A DNA stretch of 64,000 bases from Alkalihalobacillus sp. FSL W8-0930 (GTDB taxonomy: Bacteria > Bacillota > Bacilli > Bacillales > Bacillaceae_D), in assembly GCA_037965595.1 (NCBI GenBank), contig CP150183.1:2108001-2172000 (forward strand), in the 5' to 3' direction. Made by a program: the position numbers and the translations under genes. The notes under the pieces were generated by a model, which was not told the origin of the DNA, did no database searches, and saw nothing but the letters and a program-made list of their open reading frames with translations. Numbering within the stretch: the stretch's first letter is position 1; each line of letters opens with the position of its first letter. Shown here piece by piece: positions 54,657-63,749 of the stretch.

Positions 54657-55961
54657 TTAGAATCGACCGACTAAGTGTCGTTCTGTTTCATCAAATGTTA
54701 CTTGTTCATTTGTCGCTTGCTTGATGAAAGTCAATATATCTGGATGTGCGGCCACTGCTTCGTCCAGCTTCGCATTTGAGCCTCTTTTGTACGCACCTAT
54801 TGAAATTAAATCTTCTGCATCTGTATAAATAGACAACAATTCACGTAATGTAGCAGCGGCAGTTAAATGTTGAGTAGATACAATGTCGCTCATCACACGA
54901 GACACACTTTTTAATACATGAATGGCCGGAAACTGACCTTTGTTCGCTAGCTGTCGATCTAAAACAAGGTGTCCATCCAGGATGCCTCGAACAGCATCAG
55001 CGATCGGTTCATTCATATCATCTCCGTCTACAAGAACCGTATAAAAAGCTGTAATACTCCCATGTTCATTTGTACCTGAACGTTCTAGAAGCTTTGGCAG
55101 CATGGCAAATACAGAAGGTGGATATCCTTTTGTTGTTGGTGGTTCACCAATAGCTAGCCCGATTTCACGTTGAGCCATTGCAAATCGTGTGACCGAATCC
55201 ATCATCAAGTTCACACTTAGTCCCTGGTCTCTAAAATACTCAGCCACTGCCGTAGCAGTAAGCGCGCCTTTTACTCTCATAAGTGCAGGTTGATCAGAGG
55301 TTACGACTAAAAGAACCGTTTTTTTCATACCTTCTTCACCTAAATCGCGTTCAACAAAGTCTTTAACCTCGCGCCCACGCTCTCCAATGAGAGCAATGAC
55401 ATTCACATCTGCGGTGGAATACTTTGCAATCATAGCAAGCAGTGTACTTTTCCCTACTCCACTTCCTGCAAAAATTCCCATCCGCTGACCTTTGCCTACA
55501 CTAAATAATCCATCAATGACTCGTACACCAAGCCCTAAACGCTCCGTAATTCGAGGTCGTTGTAGTGGGTTAGGTGGCGATTGCTCTACGGGAACCCATT
55601 CTACTGGATCCTGCATGTTTGAAGAGGTGAGTGGCTGACCAACTGCGTCGATGATTTGCCCGATTAAGCTATGGCCAACAGGAACGCTTAATGGCTTTTC
55701 AGTACACTCAACTAAATTACCAGGTGCGATTTCTACCGTATCTGAAAAAGGCATTAATAACACGTTACTTTCTTTAAAACCAACAACCTCTGCTTGAATT
55801 CTTCCGCTCCCATCTCGACCGGAGTGAATAAAGCAAATGTCTCCTACTGCAGCAATCGGACCTGTTGATTCAATGGTCAAACCAACAACTCTGGTCACCT
55901 TTCCATACCACTTTCTTGTTGACATTGCTTGAATCGAATCAACTAGCGTTTGATTGATCAT
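54657..55961 (-). CDS. fliI: Flagellum-specific ATPase FliI
   Basis: A 434-residue F1-beta-like ATPase that energises flagellar export. Walker A GSGVGKSTLL (near residue 165), LIGERGREVKDFVERDLGEEG, and Walker B LMMDSVTRFAMAQREIGLAIGEPPTTKGYPPSVF are intact. Overlaps fliH by 23 nt. Conserved order fliF-G-H-I-J. Confidence 0.97.
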   Translation of the reverse strand: MINQTLVDSIQAMSTRKWYGKVTRVVGLTIESTGPIAAVGDICFIHSGRDGSGRIQAEVVGFKESNVLLMPFSDTVEIAPGNLVECTEKPLSVPVGHSLIGQIIDAVGQPLTSSNMQDPVEWVPVEQSPPNPLQRPRITERLGLGVRVIDGLFSVGKGQRMGIFAGSGVGKSTLLAMIAKYSTADVNVIALIGERGREVKDFVERDLGEEGMKKTVLLVVTSDQPALMRVKGALTATAVAEYFRDQGLSVNLMMDSVTRFAMAQREIGLAIGEPPTTKGYPPSVFAMLPKLLERSGTNEHGSITAFYTVLVDGDDMNEPIADAVRGILDGHLVLDRQLANKGQFPAIHVLKSVSRVMSDIVSTQHLTAAATLRELLSIYTDAEDLISIGAYKRGSNAKLDEAVAAHPDILTFIKQATNEQVTFDETERHLVGRF

Positions 55962-56733
55962 GACTACGTTCCTCTAGATGTTTTAACAACTGACTTTTTA
56001 ATGATTCAAGCTGTTGATCAATTGACGTGCTTAATCTGCCTTGCTTTGTTTCAATCCTACAAGCATTCTCTTCAAGCGCGAGATCTGGAACAATAAAAAC
56101 GTCGCTCCCTGGCGGTAACACGTTTATTAGCTCTTGTTTATGGTTACTAACTTTTTCAAACCAAGTTGGATGAACGAAAATTTGGATGTCGTCATGATCT
56201 CTGGCTTCAAGAACTTGACCTTTTAGAAATTGAAGGACTGCTTCATCGGACGTCAGTTCCTTACCTAATATCTTCTGTGCAATGGCACATGCAAGCTGGA
56301 TCATCTCAGGTTCAGAATCCTTTAACTTCTGGGCTTTCTCTTGGATTGTTTGATCAATTACAGACTGTGCTTCAATGATCTTATCGCTATACGTTGCCCA
56401 AGCAGCTTGCTCCCCTTCTTGATAACCGGTTTCATAGCCTTTTGTTCGGTGCTCTTCAAATAATTGTTCTGCTTGAGCGGCCATTTCTTTTTCTTTTCGT
56501 TCAAATAAATCTGTTAGTTGTTCAGATTGTTGCTCTGCCTCTGCCATCATGTCTTGAGCTTGTTTTTCCATTTCAATTAAACGATTCTCAGCCATTTGCT
56601 GCGCTGTCTCAAGCTCATCAAACTCTGAATTCGTTTCTGGCCACTTGTCTGCTTTATTCCACAATGGCTTTATGGCGATACTACGCTTTGTTTGAAGGGT
56701 CGTATCTGCTTTAGATTTTATGATCCTAGACAA
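55939..56733 (-). CDS. fliH: Flagellar export regulator FliH
   Basis: A 264-residue stator-like partner of FliI. A helical, Glu/Gln-rich middle (about 40-110) with repeated A/G-x-x-x spacing leads to the C-terminal FliH domain (LACAIAQKILGKEL near 160, then a VIVPDLALEENACRIETKQG-like segment). Start uncertain: TTG 56733 (MSRIIKSKAD) has GGAGGAG 9 nt upstream; ATG 56742 (MTFLSRII) directly abuts that site. Overlaps the fliG end. Confidence 0.9.
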   Translation of the reverse strand: MSRIIKSKADTTLQTKRSIAIKPLWNKADKWPETNSEFDELETAQQMAENRLIEMEKQAQDMMAEAEQQSEQLTDLFERKEKEMAAQAEQLFEEHRTKGYETGYQEGEQAAWATYSDKIIEAQSVIDQTIQEKAQKLKDSEPEMIQLACAIAQKILGKELTSDEAVLQFLKGQVLEARDHDDIQIFVHPTWFEKVSNHKQELINVLPPGSDVFIVPDLALEENACRIETKQGRLSTSIDQQLESLKSQLLKHLEERSHDQSNAS

Positions 56734-57742
56734 GAACGTCATCTCCTCCGCCTCTGGCAACCACAATTTCTCCTGACTCTTCTAGCTTGCGGATCACTGC
56801 TACAATTCGTGATTGTGCTTCTTCTACATCGCGCAACCTGACAGGTCCTTTGTATTCCATTTCGTCCCGGAAAGCATCTGCCATACGTTGTGACATGTTG
56901 CCAAAGACGATATCTTTTACTTCTTCGCTCGCTACCTTCAGTGATAATTGTAGATCTTCATTTTCTACATCACGTATAATTCGTTGGATAGAGCGATTAT
57001 CAAGCGTAACAATGTCCTCAAAGACAAACATTCTCTTCTTAATTTCTTCTGCTAATTCTGGGTCTTGAATTTCAAGTGCATCTAGTATGGTTCGCTCTGT
57101 AGAACGGTCCACCCCATTTAATACTTCGACGACTGCTTCTACTCCCCCAGCCTCGGTGTAGTCCTGAGTCACAGACTGAGAAAGCTTTTCTTCAAGAATC
57201 ATTTCAACCTGACTCACGATTTCAGGAGAGGTGCTATCCATAATGGCAATTCTTCTTGCTACATCCGCTTGTACTTCTTGCGGCAGCTCTGATAGAATCT
57301 GGCCAGCCTGTGCCGAATCTAAATAAGATAGTATTAAAGCAATGGTCTGTGGATGCTCATGTTGAATGAAATTTAAAATCTGGTTTGGATCAGCTTTTCT
57401 GGCAAAGTCAAACGGCCTGACTTGTAGCGTTGACGTTAGGCGATTAATAATCTGCATCGCGTTTTCTTCACCAAGCGCTTTTTCTAAGATACTTTTCGCG
57501 TAACCGATTCCTCCTTGAGAGATGTAGTCTTGAGCCATCACAATATGGTGAAATTGTTCAAGAACTTCATCCTTCACTGAGCTTTCTACCTTTCGGATGT
57601 TTGATATCTCCAAGGAAAGTTGTTCTATCTCTTCTTCTGTTAAGTGCTTATATATTTGAGCTGAGACGTCTGGCCCAAGAGAGATGAGTAAAACAGCTGC
57701 TTTTTGTCTGCCTGTTAGTTCTTTGTTTGAAGCTCTTCCCAC
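56726..57742 (-). CDS. fliG: Flagellar motor switch protein FliG
   Basis: A 338-residue rotor protein. N-terminal FliF-binding domain (LTGRQKAAVLLISLGPDVSAQIYKHL), middle domain with the EHPQTIALILSYL motif (EHPQ near 128), and C-terminal torque domain with conserved charged residues (MFVFEDIVTLDNRSIQRIIRDV). GTG 57742 start after a GGGGG-type site. Strongly conserved with B. subtilis FliG. Confidence 0.97.
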   Translation of the reverse strand: MGRASNKELTGRQKAAVLLISLGPDVSAQIYKHLTEEEIEQLSLEISNIRKVESSVKDEVLEQFHHIVMAQDYISQGGIGYAKSILEKALGEENAMQIINRLTSTLQVRPFDFARKADPNQILNFIQHEHPQTIALILSYLDSAQAGQILSELPQEVQADVARRIAIMDSTSPEIVSQVEMILEEKLSQSVTQDYTEAGGVEAVVEVLNGVDRSTERTILDALEIQDPELAEEIKKRMFVFEDIVTLDNRSIQRIIRDVENEDLQLSLKVASEEVKDIVFGNMSQRMADAFRDEMEYKGPVRLRDVEEAQSRIVAVIRKLEESGEIVVARGGGDDVLV

Positions 57743-57756
57743 TTCTCTGCCCCCTC

Positions 57757-59358
57757 TTAATCTTCAGATAACCAAGAACGTAATAGCTTCGAAAATTCTT
57801 CTGGTTTTTCTTTCGCCATGTTTTCTAATTGTTTCCGTTTTTCATGAGCAGGCCCGCTTCCTTCAACAGGTAGATCAGGTACCTCCTCAGTTGGCAGTGC
57901 CACTGAATCTATAGTCACTTCTTCTGTAGATTCCTCAAGCGCCACTTGTTTTCTACTTCTAGCAAGCATGACAACAAGAACAATAACAACTAGTGCAAGA
58001 ACAGCCGCTAAAGCATATAACCATGTTGGGATCGCTTGGCCAGTATCCGGTGCTAAGTCCTCTGTTTTTCCTGCAAATTGATGAGAGGTCACAACAATTT
58101 TAGAATTTATTTCTTCCTGACTTAATGGCTGTCCATCTACTTCAGGTAATGTGGTTCGAACAATTGTACCTAAGATTTGTTGAATGTCAGCGATTTGCTG
58201 AGCCGGAATAGTGTCCGCCCCTTCAGGAGGCTCAAGCATTACTTGTACACCAACATTCCTTATTTGATAAGGGCTTTGTGTAATTTCACGGTTAATACGG
58301 TTAACTTCATTATTAATTCGATCTTCCGTGCGCTCCCACTCAGAATTTTCGTTCCCTTCCCCTTCAACAAAATTAGGTATTCCTTCTCCTGTTCCGGCTG
58401 TCCCACCTTCAGGAATCGTACCTTCACCTGTATACGCTTCTGATATCCGCTCGACACTTACAGCGATACCTTCCATGTTTTCTTCATCGACAGGCTCAAC
58501 GAGTTGCTCTGTCCGATTTTCTTGAGTAAAGTCGATATCTGTAGTAACAGAGATTAAGACTTTATCAGGTCCAATCATTGTTCCAAGCATTTGTTGAAGG
58601 TTACGAGTCATATCTTGTTCTATTTCTTTTTGAATTCCACGTTGCTGTTCAAAAGCAGCAAGAGTAGAATCTCCGGCCGAACCAGCATCGTATCCGTACG
58701 AATTAAAGTGTTGATCTGAAATAACGATATTTTCTATAGGTAAATTAGGTACACTTTTTGATATTAGATGGTAGAGTCCTTTGACTCTTTCTTGGTCCAG
58801 CTGTGTGCCTAGTTTAAGATCTAGAACAACAGCTGCGGTTGCAGATTCTTGTGTAGAGCTTAACCATACACTCTCTTCTGGTAAAGTGATGACGACGTTC
58901 GCATTTTGAACACCATCAATATTTTTAATTAAATTTGAAATCTCTGTTTGCATAGCTGCACGTTCCATCACTGAAAATTCATTATCAGTCATCCCAAAAC
59001 CAGATGAATCAGAAAAAATAGAGTAATCGATGTTACCACTTTGGGGGAGCCCTTCTGCAGCTAATTCAACTTTCAAAGAATCCACCTGATTGTCCGGAAC
59101 TTCAATGGTCATGCCATCCTTAGATACACGTGATGGAATTCCTTTTCCATCTAACGTTTCTTTAATTTGCCCTGTTTCTTGTAATGAAAGTTGGCTATAA
59201 AGTGGCACAAAGTTTTGTTTTGTACTGAAGTATGTAAGTGCCGCAGCCATTAATAGAATGAGAATAAGTCCTGCAACAAGCCATATCTTCTGCCGAGGCT
59301 CTCTCTCAGTCCAGTAAGTTAGTACTGCATTTTTATATCTTGCAATTGTCTCGTTCAT
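57757..59358 (-). CDS. fliF: Flagellar M-ring protein FliF
   Basis: A 533-residue MS-ring protein with an N-terminal membrane helix (about 24-45), two YscJ/FliF ring-building domains (about 46-220 and 240-430), a second helix (about 440-465) and a cytoplasmic tail ending KEKPEEFSKLLRSWLSED that binds FliG. ATG 59358 is preferred over the upstream GTG because AGGAGGTCGC immediately precedes it; length matches B. subtilis (536). Confidence 0.96.
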   Translation of the reverse strand: MNETIARYKNAVLTYWTEREPRQKIWLVAGLILILLMAAALTYFSTKQNFVPLYSQLSLQETGQIKETLDGKGIPSRVSKDGMTIEVPDNQVDSLKVELAAEGLPQSGNIDYSIFSDSSGFGMTDNEFSVMERAAMQTEISNLIKNIDGVQNANVVITLPEESVWLSSTQESATAAVVLDLKLGTQLDQERVKGLYHLISKSVPNLPIENIVISDQHFNSYGYDAGSAGDSTLAAFEQQRGIQKEIEQDMTRNLQQMLGTMIGPDKVLISVTTDIDFTQENRTEQLVEPVDEENMEGIAVSVERISEAYTGEGTIPEGGTAGTGEGIPNFVEGEGNENSEWERTEDRINNEVNRINREITQSPYQIRNVGVQVMLEPPEGADTIPAQQIADIQQILGTIVRTTLPEVDGQPLSQEEINSKIVVTSHQFAGKTEDLAPDTGQAIPTWLYALAAVLALVVIVLVVMLARSRKQVALEESTEEVTIDSVALPTEEVPDLPVEGSGPAHEKRKQLENMAKEKPEEFSKLLRSWLSED

Positions 59359-59405
59359 GCGACCTCCTGGCACCCCTGCAAACGTATTTCATTCAACGAT
59401 AAAGA

Positions 59406-59711
59406 TTAAACTTGCATTCTCATTATTTCTTGGTAGGCTTCAACCATTTTATTTCGAATTTCAATAGTTGCTTGAAGGGATACAGATGCTTTTTGACCTG
59501 TGATCATCACGTCATGTAATTCAATCGGCTTCCCTAAAGCTAGAGCTTCTGTTTTTTGACTTGATTCATTTTGCATAGTATTAACCTCTCTAAGCGCATT
59601 GCCTAGCAAGGCTTTGAAACTTTCTTGAGCTTCTCCTGAAGAGATAGATTCCGCTTGTCGTTTTGCCGCTTGTCCAACTTGTAATGGACTCTGAATCGCA
59701 TTTAATTCCAA
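59406..59711 (-). CDS. fliE: Flagellar hook-basal body protein FliE
   Basis: A 101-residue MS-ring/rod junction protein. The C-terminal ATIEIRNKMVEAYQEIMRMQV motif is diagnostic. The start is TTG 59711 with AGGAGGG about 7 nt upstream. It follows flgC by 11 nt and precedes fliF. Confidence 0.95.
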   Translation of the reverse strand: MELNAIQSPLQVGQAAKRQAESISSGEAQESFKALLGNALREVNTMQNESSQKTEALALGKPIELHDVMITGQKASVSLQATIEIRNKMVEAYQEIMRMQV

Positions 59712-59722
59712 CTAGAACCCTC

Positions 59723-60160
59723 CTACTTTCCGATTTCAAGTGTTTTGAGTAGCATATTCTTTGATGCATTTAAGGCAGTTACATTCGCTTCATATGATCG
59801 TGTGGCTCCCATTAAGTCAACCATTTCGCGCAACGGATCCACATTAGGCATCTGAACAAAACCCTCTTCATTTGCATCTGGATGATCCGGTTGGAAGACA
59901 AGCTTAAAAGGTGTATTATCACGCTCTATAGCAGACACTCTCACACCATTTAACTCATTATGTAAAAAAGATTGAAAACCTTGCTTCGATTGATTTGGAG
60001 TGACCGAAACCATTTTCCGTCTATAAGGTTGCCATTCTCCATCCACAAGCTCACCACGTGTCGTTTCCGCGTTGGCCATATTTGACGAAACAACATCCAT
60101 TCTTAAACGGTTCGCCGTTAAAGCTGAGGCACTAGCATGAAATCCAGTAAACATCGACAC
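59723..60160 (-). CDS. flgC: Flagellar basal-body rod protein FlgC
   Basis: A 145-residue proximal rod protein with ASASALTANRLRMDVVSSNMANAETTRG at the N-terminus and the matching C-terminal helix (MVDLMGATRSYEANVTALNASKNML). GTG 60160 has AGGAGG 8 nt upstream; ATG 60154 is an alternative. One base separates it from the flgB stop. Confidence 0.96.
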   Translation of the reverse strand: MSMFTGFHASASALTANRLRMDVVSSNMANAETTRGELVDGEWQPYRRKMVSVTPNQSKQGFQSFLHNELNGVRVSAIERDNTPFKLVFQPDHPDANEEGFVQMPNVDPLREMVDLMGATRSYEANVTALNASKNMLLKTLEIGK

Positions 60161-60161
60161 T

Positions 60162-60560
60162 CTATTTTCCTCCTCTTATCACTGATTGAAGGGAAGAGAA
60201 CCTGCCATTCAGCCTTTCAATCAATGCATTGTATTGAATTTGATTTTCAGCAAGAATTGACATTTCCTTATCAATATCCACACCATTTCCATTGTGGTGA
60301 TACCGATCTTTTAATTCATTTAACTGGGTTGAACCAGACTTACTACCTTTAAAATCCAAATGTTCCGTGTGCGTTTTATATGCACCTATCGATGGCTCTT
60401 TTAATGCAACCTCTAATGTTTGTGAGAATGGCACTTGTTTCGCTTTGTAACCAGGTGTATCTGCATTAGCAATGTTATTTGCAAGCACAGACTGCCTTTG
60501 CTGAGCTTGATCCAAACCTAGTTCAATAGACCGAAATGATGCACCAGAAAAAAGATCCAT
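60162..60560 (-). CDS. flgB: Flagellar basal-body rod protein FlgB
   Basis: A 132-residue proximal rod protein and first gene of the fla/che operon. QRQSVLANNIANADTPGYKAKQ is the family signature. The open frame reaches 60611, but ATG 60560 (MDLFSGASF) has AGAAGGGAG well placed and matches the B. subtilis start. The candidate sigma-A promoter lies about 80 nt upstream. Confidence 0.96.
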   Translation of the reverse strand: MDLFSGASFRSIELGLDQAQQRQSVLANNIANADTPGYKAKQVPFSQTLEVALKEPSIGAYKTHTEHLDFKGSKSGSTQLNELKDRYHHNGNGVDIDKEMSILAENQIQYNALIERLNGRFSSLQSVIRGGK

Positions 60561-60638
60561 GACGTTTCTCCCTTCTATTCGTACAAATTCGACATAAATA
60601 TTTAAATTCACTACAACTTTTTCACTAGTTATAAGGAA

Positions 60639-60667
60639 ATTGTACTCAAATCTAATACTATTGTCTA
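60639..60667 (-). promoter_or_regulatory. Candidate sigma-A promoter of the fla/che operon
   Basis: TAGACA (60667-60662) and TACAAT (60644-60639) are 17 bp apart on the minus strand, each one mismatch from consensus. The transcript would start near 60632. In B. subtilis the fla/che operon is driven from a sigma-A promoter in the same place. Confidence 0.65.
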
Positions 60668-60703
60668 ACGATGTTTTTTTAAAACACAGTATTTACGATC
60701 AAG

Positions 60704-60821
60704 TACCTACGACATAATTACTATTTATATTCAAATATATGTAATTATTGACTATTTATTATTTGATAACGCTTTATTTTGTTATGATTAGAAATAAAAC
60801 CGTCAAAAATACCTACAACAT
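60704..60821. repeat. Two copies of a 12-bp site upstream of the fla/che promoter
   Basis: TACCTACAACAT (60810-60821) and TACCTACGACAT (60704-60715), plus-strand reading, differ at one base and are 106 bp apart, about ten helical turns. They lie 40-150 bp upstream of the promoter candidate, where an activator or repressor could bind. The factor is unknown. Confidence 0.5.
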
Positions 60822-60913
60822 GATTCCCATAACTTTTGTATCGACACGTTTTTTGACTATAAAGTTAGTTATAAAAATAATTACTTTGATATAAACATTC
60901 ATCTTACAAAAAA

Positions 60914-60939
60914 ACCTCTGAGTCGTTTGACTCAGAGGT
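60914..60939 (-). terminator. Intrinsic terminator of the xerC-hslVU-codY operon
   Basis: A perfect 11-bp stem (ACCTCTGAGTC / GACTCAGAGGT), 4-nt loop, extended by A/T pairs, flanked by T-tracts on both sides. It isolates codY from fla/che. Confidence 0.96.
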
Positions 60940-60959
60940 TTTTTTCATTTAAAACTAAA

Positions 60960-61739
60960 TTATTTTGCTTTCATACGTTCTAATTCATTCAAGAATTTGT
61001 CATTTAATACTTTAATGTACGTTCCTTTCATACCTAAAGAACGTGATTCAATTACACCAGCACTTTCAAGCTTACGAAGTGCATTTACGATAACTGAACG
61101 AGTAATCCCTACACGATCAGCTACTTTACTAGCAACAAGAAGGCCTTCACGTCCATCAAGTTCTTCAAAAATATGCTCAACTGCTTCTAGTTCGCTATAA
61201 GATAATGAGCTAATCGCCATTTGTACAACCGCTTTGCTGCGGGCTTCTTCTTCGATTTCCTGCGTTTTTTCATGAAGAATTTCCATTCCAACAACTGTTG
61301 CACCATACTCAGCAAGGATAAGGTCGTCATCGTTAAACGAATCATTTAATCTAGATAGAATTAAAGTTCCTAAACGTTGTCCTCCACCTTTAATTGGAAC
61401 AATTGTTGTTAGGCCTGATTTGAAAAGATCTTTATTCTCAACAGGGAAAGCTGTGTACTCACTTTCAATGTCAATGTTTGCAGACGTTTCGTCTACTTTA
61501 AAGAGACCTTCTGTGTATTCTTGAGGGAATTGTTTTTCTTCAAACATTTTTTTCATACGATCATTTTCAATTTCCTGATGTATTGAAAATCCCAGTAATC
61601 GTCCGCGACGACTAAGAACATATACATTTGAACTAATTGTTTCAGCTAGTGTTTGAGCCATATCACGAAAACTTACGTGCTGACCACCTGACTTCTGTAG
61701 CATATCGTTAATTTTACGTGACCTTGATAATAAATCCAT
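60960..61739 (-). CDS. codY: GTP-sensing global repressor CodY
   Basis: A 259-residue regulator of metabolism, motility and competence that responds to GTP and branched-chain amino acids. The N-terminal GAF domain (about 1-155, with [12 protein letters not shown]-type core) binds isoleucine/valine; the C-terminal winged helix ([22 protein letters not shown], near 203-225) binds DNA. ATG 61739 ([11 protein letters not shown]) has GGAGG 11 nt upstream and gives the B. subtilis length; the frame is open to 61757. Last gene of the xerC-hslV-hslU-codY operon. Confidence 0.97.
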   Translation of the reverse strand: MDLLSRSRKINDMLQKSGGQHVSFRDMAQTLAETISSNVYVLSRRGRLLGFSIHQEIENDRMKKMFEEKQFPQEYTEGLFKVDETSANIDIESEYTAFPVENKDLFKSGLTTIVPIKGGGQRLGTLILSRLNDSFNDDDLILAEYGATVVGMEILHEKTQEIEEEARSKAVVQMAISSLSYSELEAVEHIFEELDGREGLLVASKVADRVGITRSVIVNALRKLESAGVIESRSLGMKGTYIKVLNDKFLNELERMKAK

Positions 61740-61770
61740 CTTGATAATCTCCTCCAACGAATCGTTCGTT

Positions 61771-63162
61771 TTATAAAATAAATTGACTTAAATCTTTGTT
61801 TTTTGCAATAGATGCGAGTTTTTCGTCTACGTACTCTGGAGTAATTGTAATTTCCTCAAGAGAGATATCTGGAGCCTCAAAAGATAAATCCTCCAGTAGA
61901 CGTTCTAGTAATGTGTGCAATCTGCGTGCACCAATATTTTCTGTTTCTTGATTTACCTCAGCTGCGATAACAGCAATCTTACGAACAGCATCGTCTGTAA
62001 ATGTAATTTTAATACCTTCTGTTTCAAGTAAAGCCTGATATTGTTTTAATAAGGCATTATCAGGTTCTAGTAGAATTCGCACAAAATCATCTACACTGAG
62101 GTTTGATAGCTCTACTCGAATTGGGAAACGCCCCTGTAGCTCTGGAATCAGGTCCGAAGGTTTAGACATGTGAAAGGCTCCCGCACCTATAAATAAGATG
62201 TGGTCGGTTTTAACGGCTCCATGCTTCGTCACAACCGTTGAACCTTCAACGATCGGTAAGATGTCTCGTTGAACCCCTTCTCTAGATACATCGGCAGATT
62301 GCTGACTTTTTCCAGCTACTTTATCTATCTCATCAATAAAAATGATACCAAGCTGCTCAGCTCGATGAATAGCCTCTTGATTCACATCATCCATATCTAT
62401 CAATTTCTGTGCTTCTTCTTCAATGAGGATCTTTCTTGCATCCGTTACAGGTAGCTTGCGTTTCTTTTTCTTTTTAGGCATCAGGTTACCGAACATTTCT
62501 TGCATATTCATGCCCATTTGCTCCATGCCTGCTCCTTGGAACATATCCATCATCTGTTGACTTTGCTCAGAAACCTCAATGGTTACTAAACGATCCTCTA
62601 ACTCTCCAAGCGCAAGCTTATGAGCCATCTTACGTTTTAGTTCTTTTTGAGATAGTTCTTCTTCTGTCTCTTGTTCCTCTTCGTTTGTATCGTCACTTGA
62701 AAAAAATGCCTCGAACGGGTTTTTAACTGCTGATTTTCGTTTCCCAGAAGGAACAAGCAAATCAACAATTCGTTTGTTTGCAAGATCTTCTGCTGGTCCG
62801 CGAACGGTTTGAAGCCGCTCATCTTTCACAAGGCGAACACTCGTATCAACCAAGTCTCGAACCATTGATTCTACATCACGTCCTACATATCCAACCTCAG
62901 TAAACTTTGTTGCTTCTACTTTCGCAAAAGGTGCACCAACAAGCTTTGCAAGTCTACGAGCAATTTCTGTTTTACCGACCCCGGTTGGCCCAATCATTAA
63001 GATATTTTTCGGTGTGATTTCATCTCTTAATTTGTCAGTCAGCATACTCCGACGATAACGGTTACGTAATGCAATGGCCACCGATTTTTTGGCGCCCTCT
63101 TGTCCTACGATGTATTGGTTTAAGCGATTAACGATGTCTCTTGGTGTTAATGAGTCCTTCAT
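61771..63162 (-). CDS. hslU: HslU/ClpY ATPase subunit of the HslVU protease
   Basis: A 463-residue AAA+ unfoldase. Walker [14 protein letters not shown] (near 59) and Walker [10 protein letters not shown] (near 270) flank the I domain (about 110-240), which is rich in Met/Glu/Lys. The C-terminus (DLSQFIL) is the peptide that inserts into HslV. ATG 63162 is used; TTG 63165 is in frame. Coupled in the operon with hslV. Confidence 0.97.
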   Translation of the reverse strand: MKDSLTPRDIVNRLNQYIVGQEGAKKSVAIALRNRYRRSMLTDKLRDEITPKNILMIGPTGVGKTEIARRLAKLVGAPFAKVEATKFTEVGYVGRDVESMVRDLVDTSVRLVKDERLQTVRGPAEDLANKRIVDLLVPSGKRKSAVKNPFEAFFSSDDTNEEEQETEEELSQKELKRKMAHKLALGELEDRLVTIEVSEQSQQMMDMFQGAGMEQMGMNMQEMFGNLMPKKKKKRKLPVTDARKILIEEEAQKLIDMDDVNQEAIHRAEQLGIIFIDEIDKVAGKSQQSADVSREGVQRDILPIVEGSTVVTKHGAVKTDHILFIGAGAFHMSKPSDLIPELQGRFPIRVELSNLSVDDFVRILLEPDNALLKQYQALLETEGIKITFTDDAVRKIAVIAAEVNQETENIGARRLHTLLERLLEDLSFEAPDISLEEITITPEYVDEKLASIAKNKDLSQFIL

Positions 63163-63184
63163 CAATTACTCATCTCCCTTCAGC

Positions 63185-63727
63185 CTACTCAAGCTCCTCT
63201 AACACAAGTTGATCATTAGTGTACACACAAATCTCTCCTGCTGTTTCTAAAGCAGCTTTTGCAATCTCCTTTGCACTCAGCATGGGTGCATGTTTTTTCA
63301 AGGCTCTACCAGCGGCTAATGCATAATTACCACCTGAGCCGATGGCAAGTATTCCATCATCTGGCTCAATGACTTCACCCGTTCCTGAAACGAGTAATAG
63401 CTGATCCTTATCCATCACAATAATCATCGCTTCAAGCTTTCGTAACACTCGATCGCTGCGCCATTCTTTAGCCAATTCCACCGAAGCACGCTGCAGATTA
63501 CCATTATATTCTTCAAGCTTTCCTTCAAACTTCTCAAAAAGGGTAAATGCATCTGCAACAGATCCTGCAAATCCTGCAAGTACTTTGCCACCAAAGATAC
63601 GTCGAACCTTCTTAGCTGTATGCTTCATGACCACTGCGTTCCCAAAAGTGACTTGACCGTCACCAGACATCGCAGACTTCCCTTGATGCTGTACGGCGAA
63701 AATCGTTGTCGCATGAAATTGTTCCAT
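63185..63727 (-). CDS. hslV: HslV/ClpQ peptidase subunit
   Basis: A 180-residue proteasome-beta-like peptidase. The core [22 protein letters not shown] and the [14 protein letters not shown] segment are conserved. ATG 63727 (MEQFHATT) has GAGGGGG 7 nt upstream; the extension to 63757 overlaps xerC. Relative to B. subtilis ClpQ (MSSFHATT), the serine that acts as its N-terminal nucleophile is absent; Thr7 aligns with the catalytic threonine of E. coli HslV. Confidence 0.96.
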   Translation of the reverse strand: MEQFHATTIFAVQHQGKSAMSGDGQVTFGNAVVMKHTAKKVRRIFGGKVLAGFAGSVADAFTLFEKFEGKLEEYNGNLQRASVELAKEWRSDRVLRKLEAMIIVMDKDQLLLVSGTGEVIEPDDGILAIGSGGNYALAAGRALKKHAPMLSAKEIAKAALETAGEICVYTNDQLVLEELE

Positions 63728-63749
63728 TTTCTGACCCCCTCTTGCATCA

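Larger units (their letters stand above)
60561..60959. other. AT-rich intergenic region between codY and flgB
   Basis: About 400 bp without a credible gene. It holds, in minus-strand order, the codY terminator (60939-60914), a long AT-rich stretch with two near-identical TACCTAC(A/G)ACAT sites, the fla/che promoter candidate (60667-60639) and a leader of about 72 nt. I saw no convincing sigma-D site or CodY box. Confidence 0.85.

Noticed and set aside
60561-60913. CodY operator or sigma-D promoter upstream of flgB
   Set aside because: I looked for AATTTTCWGAAAATT-like and TAAA-N15-GCCGATAT-like sequences and found no convincing match.
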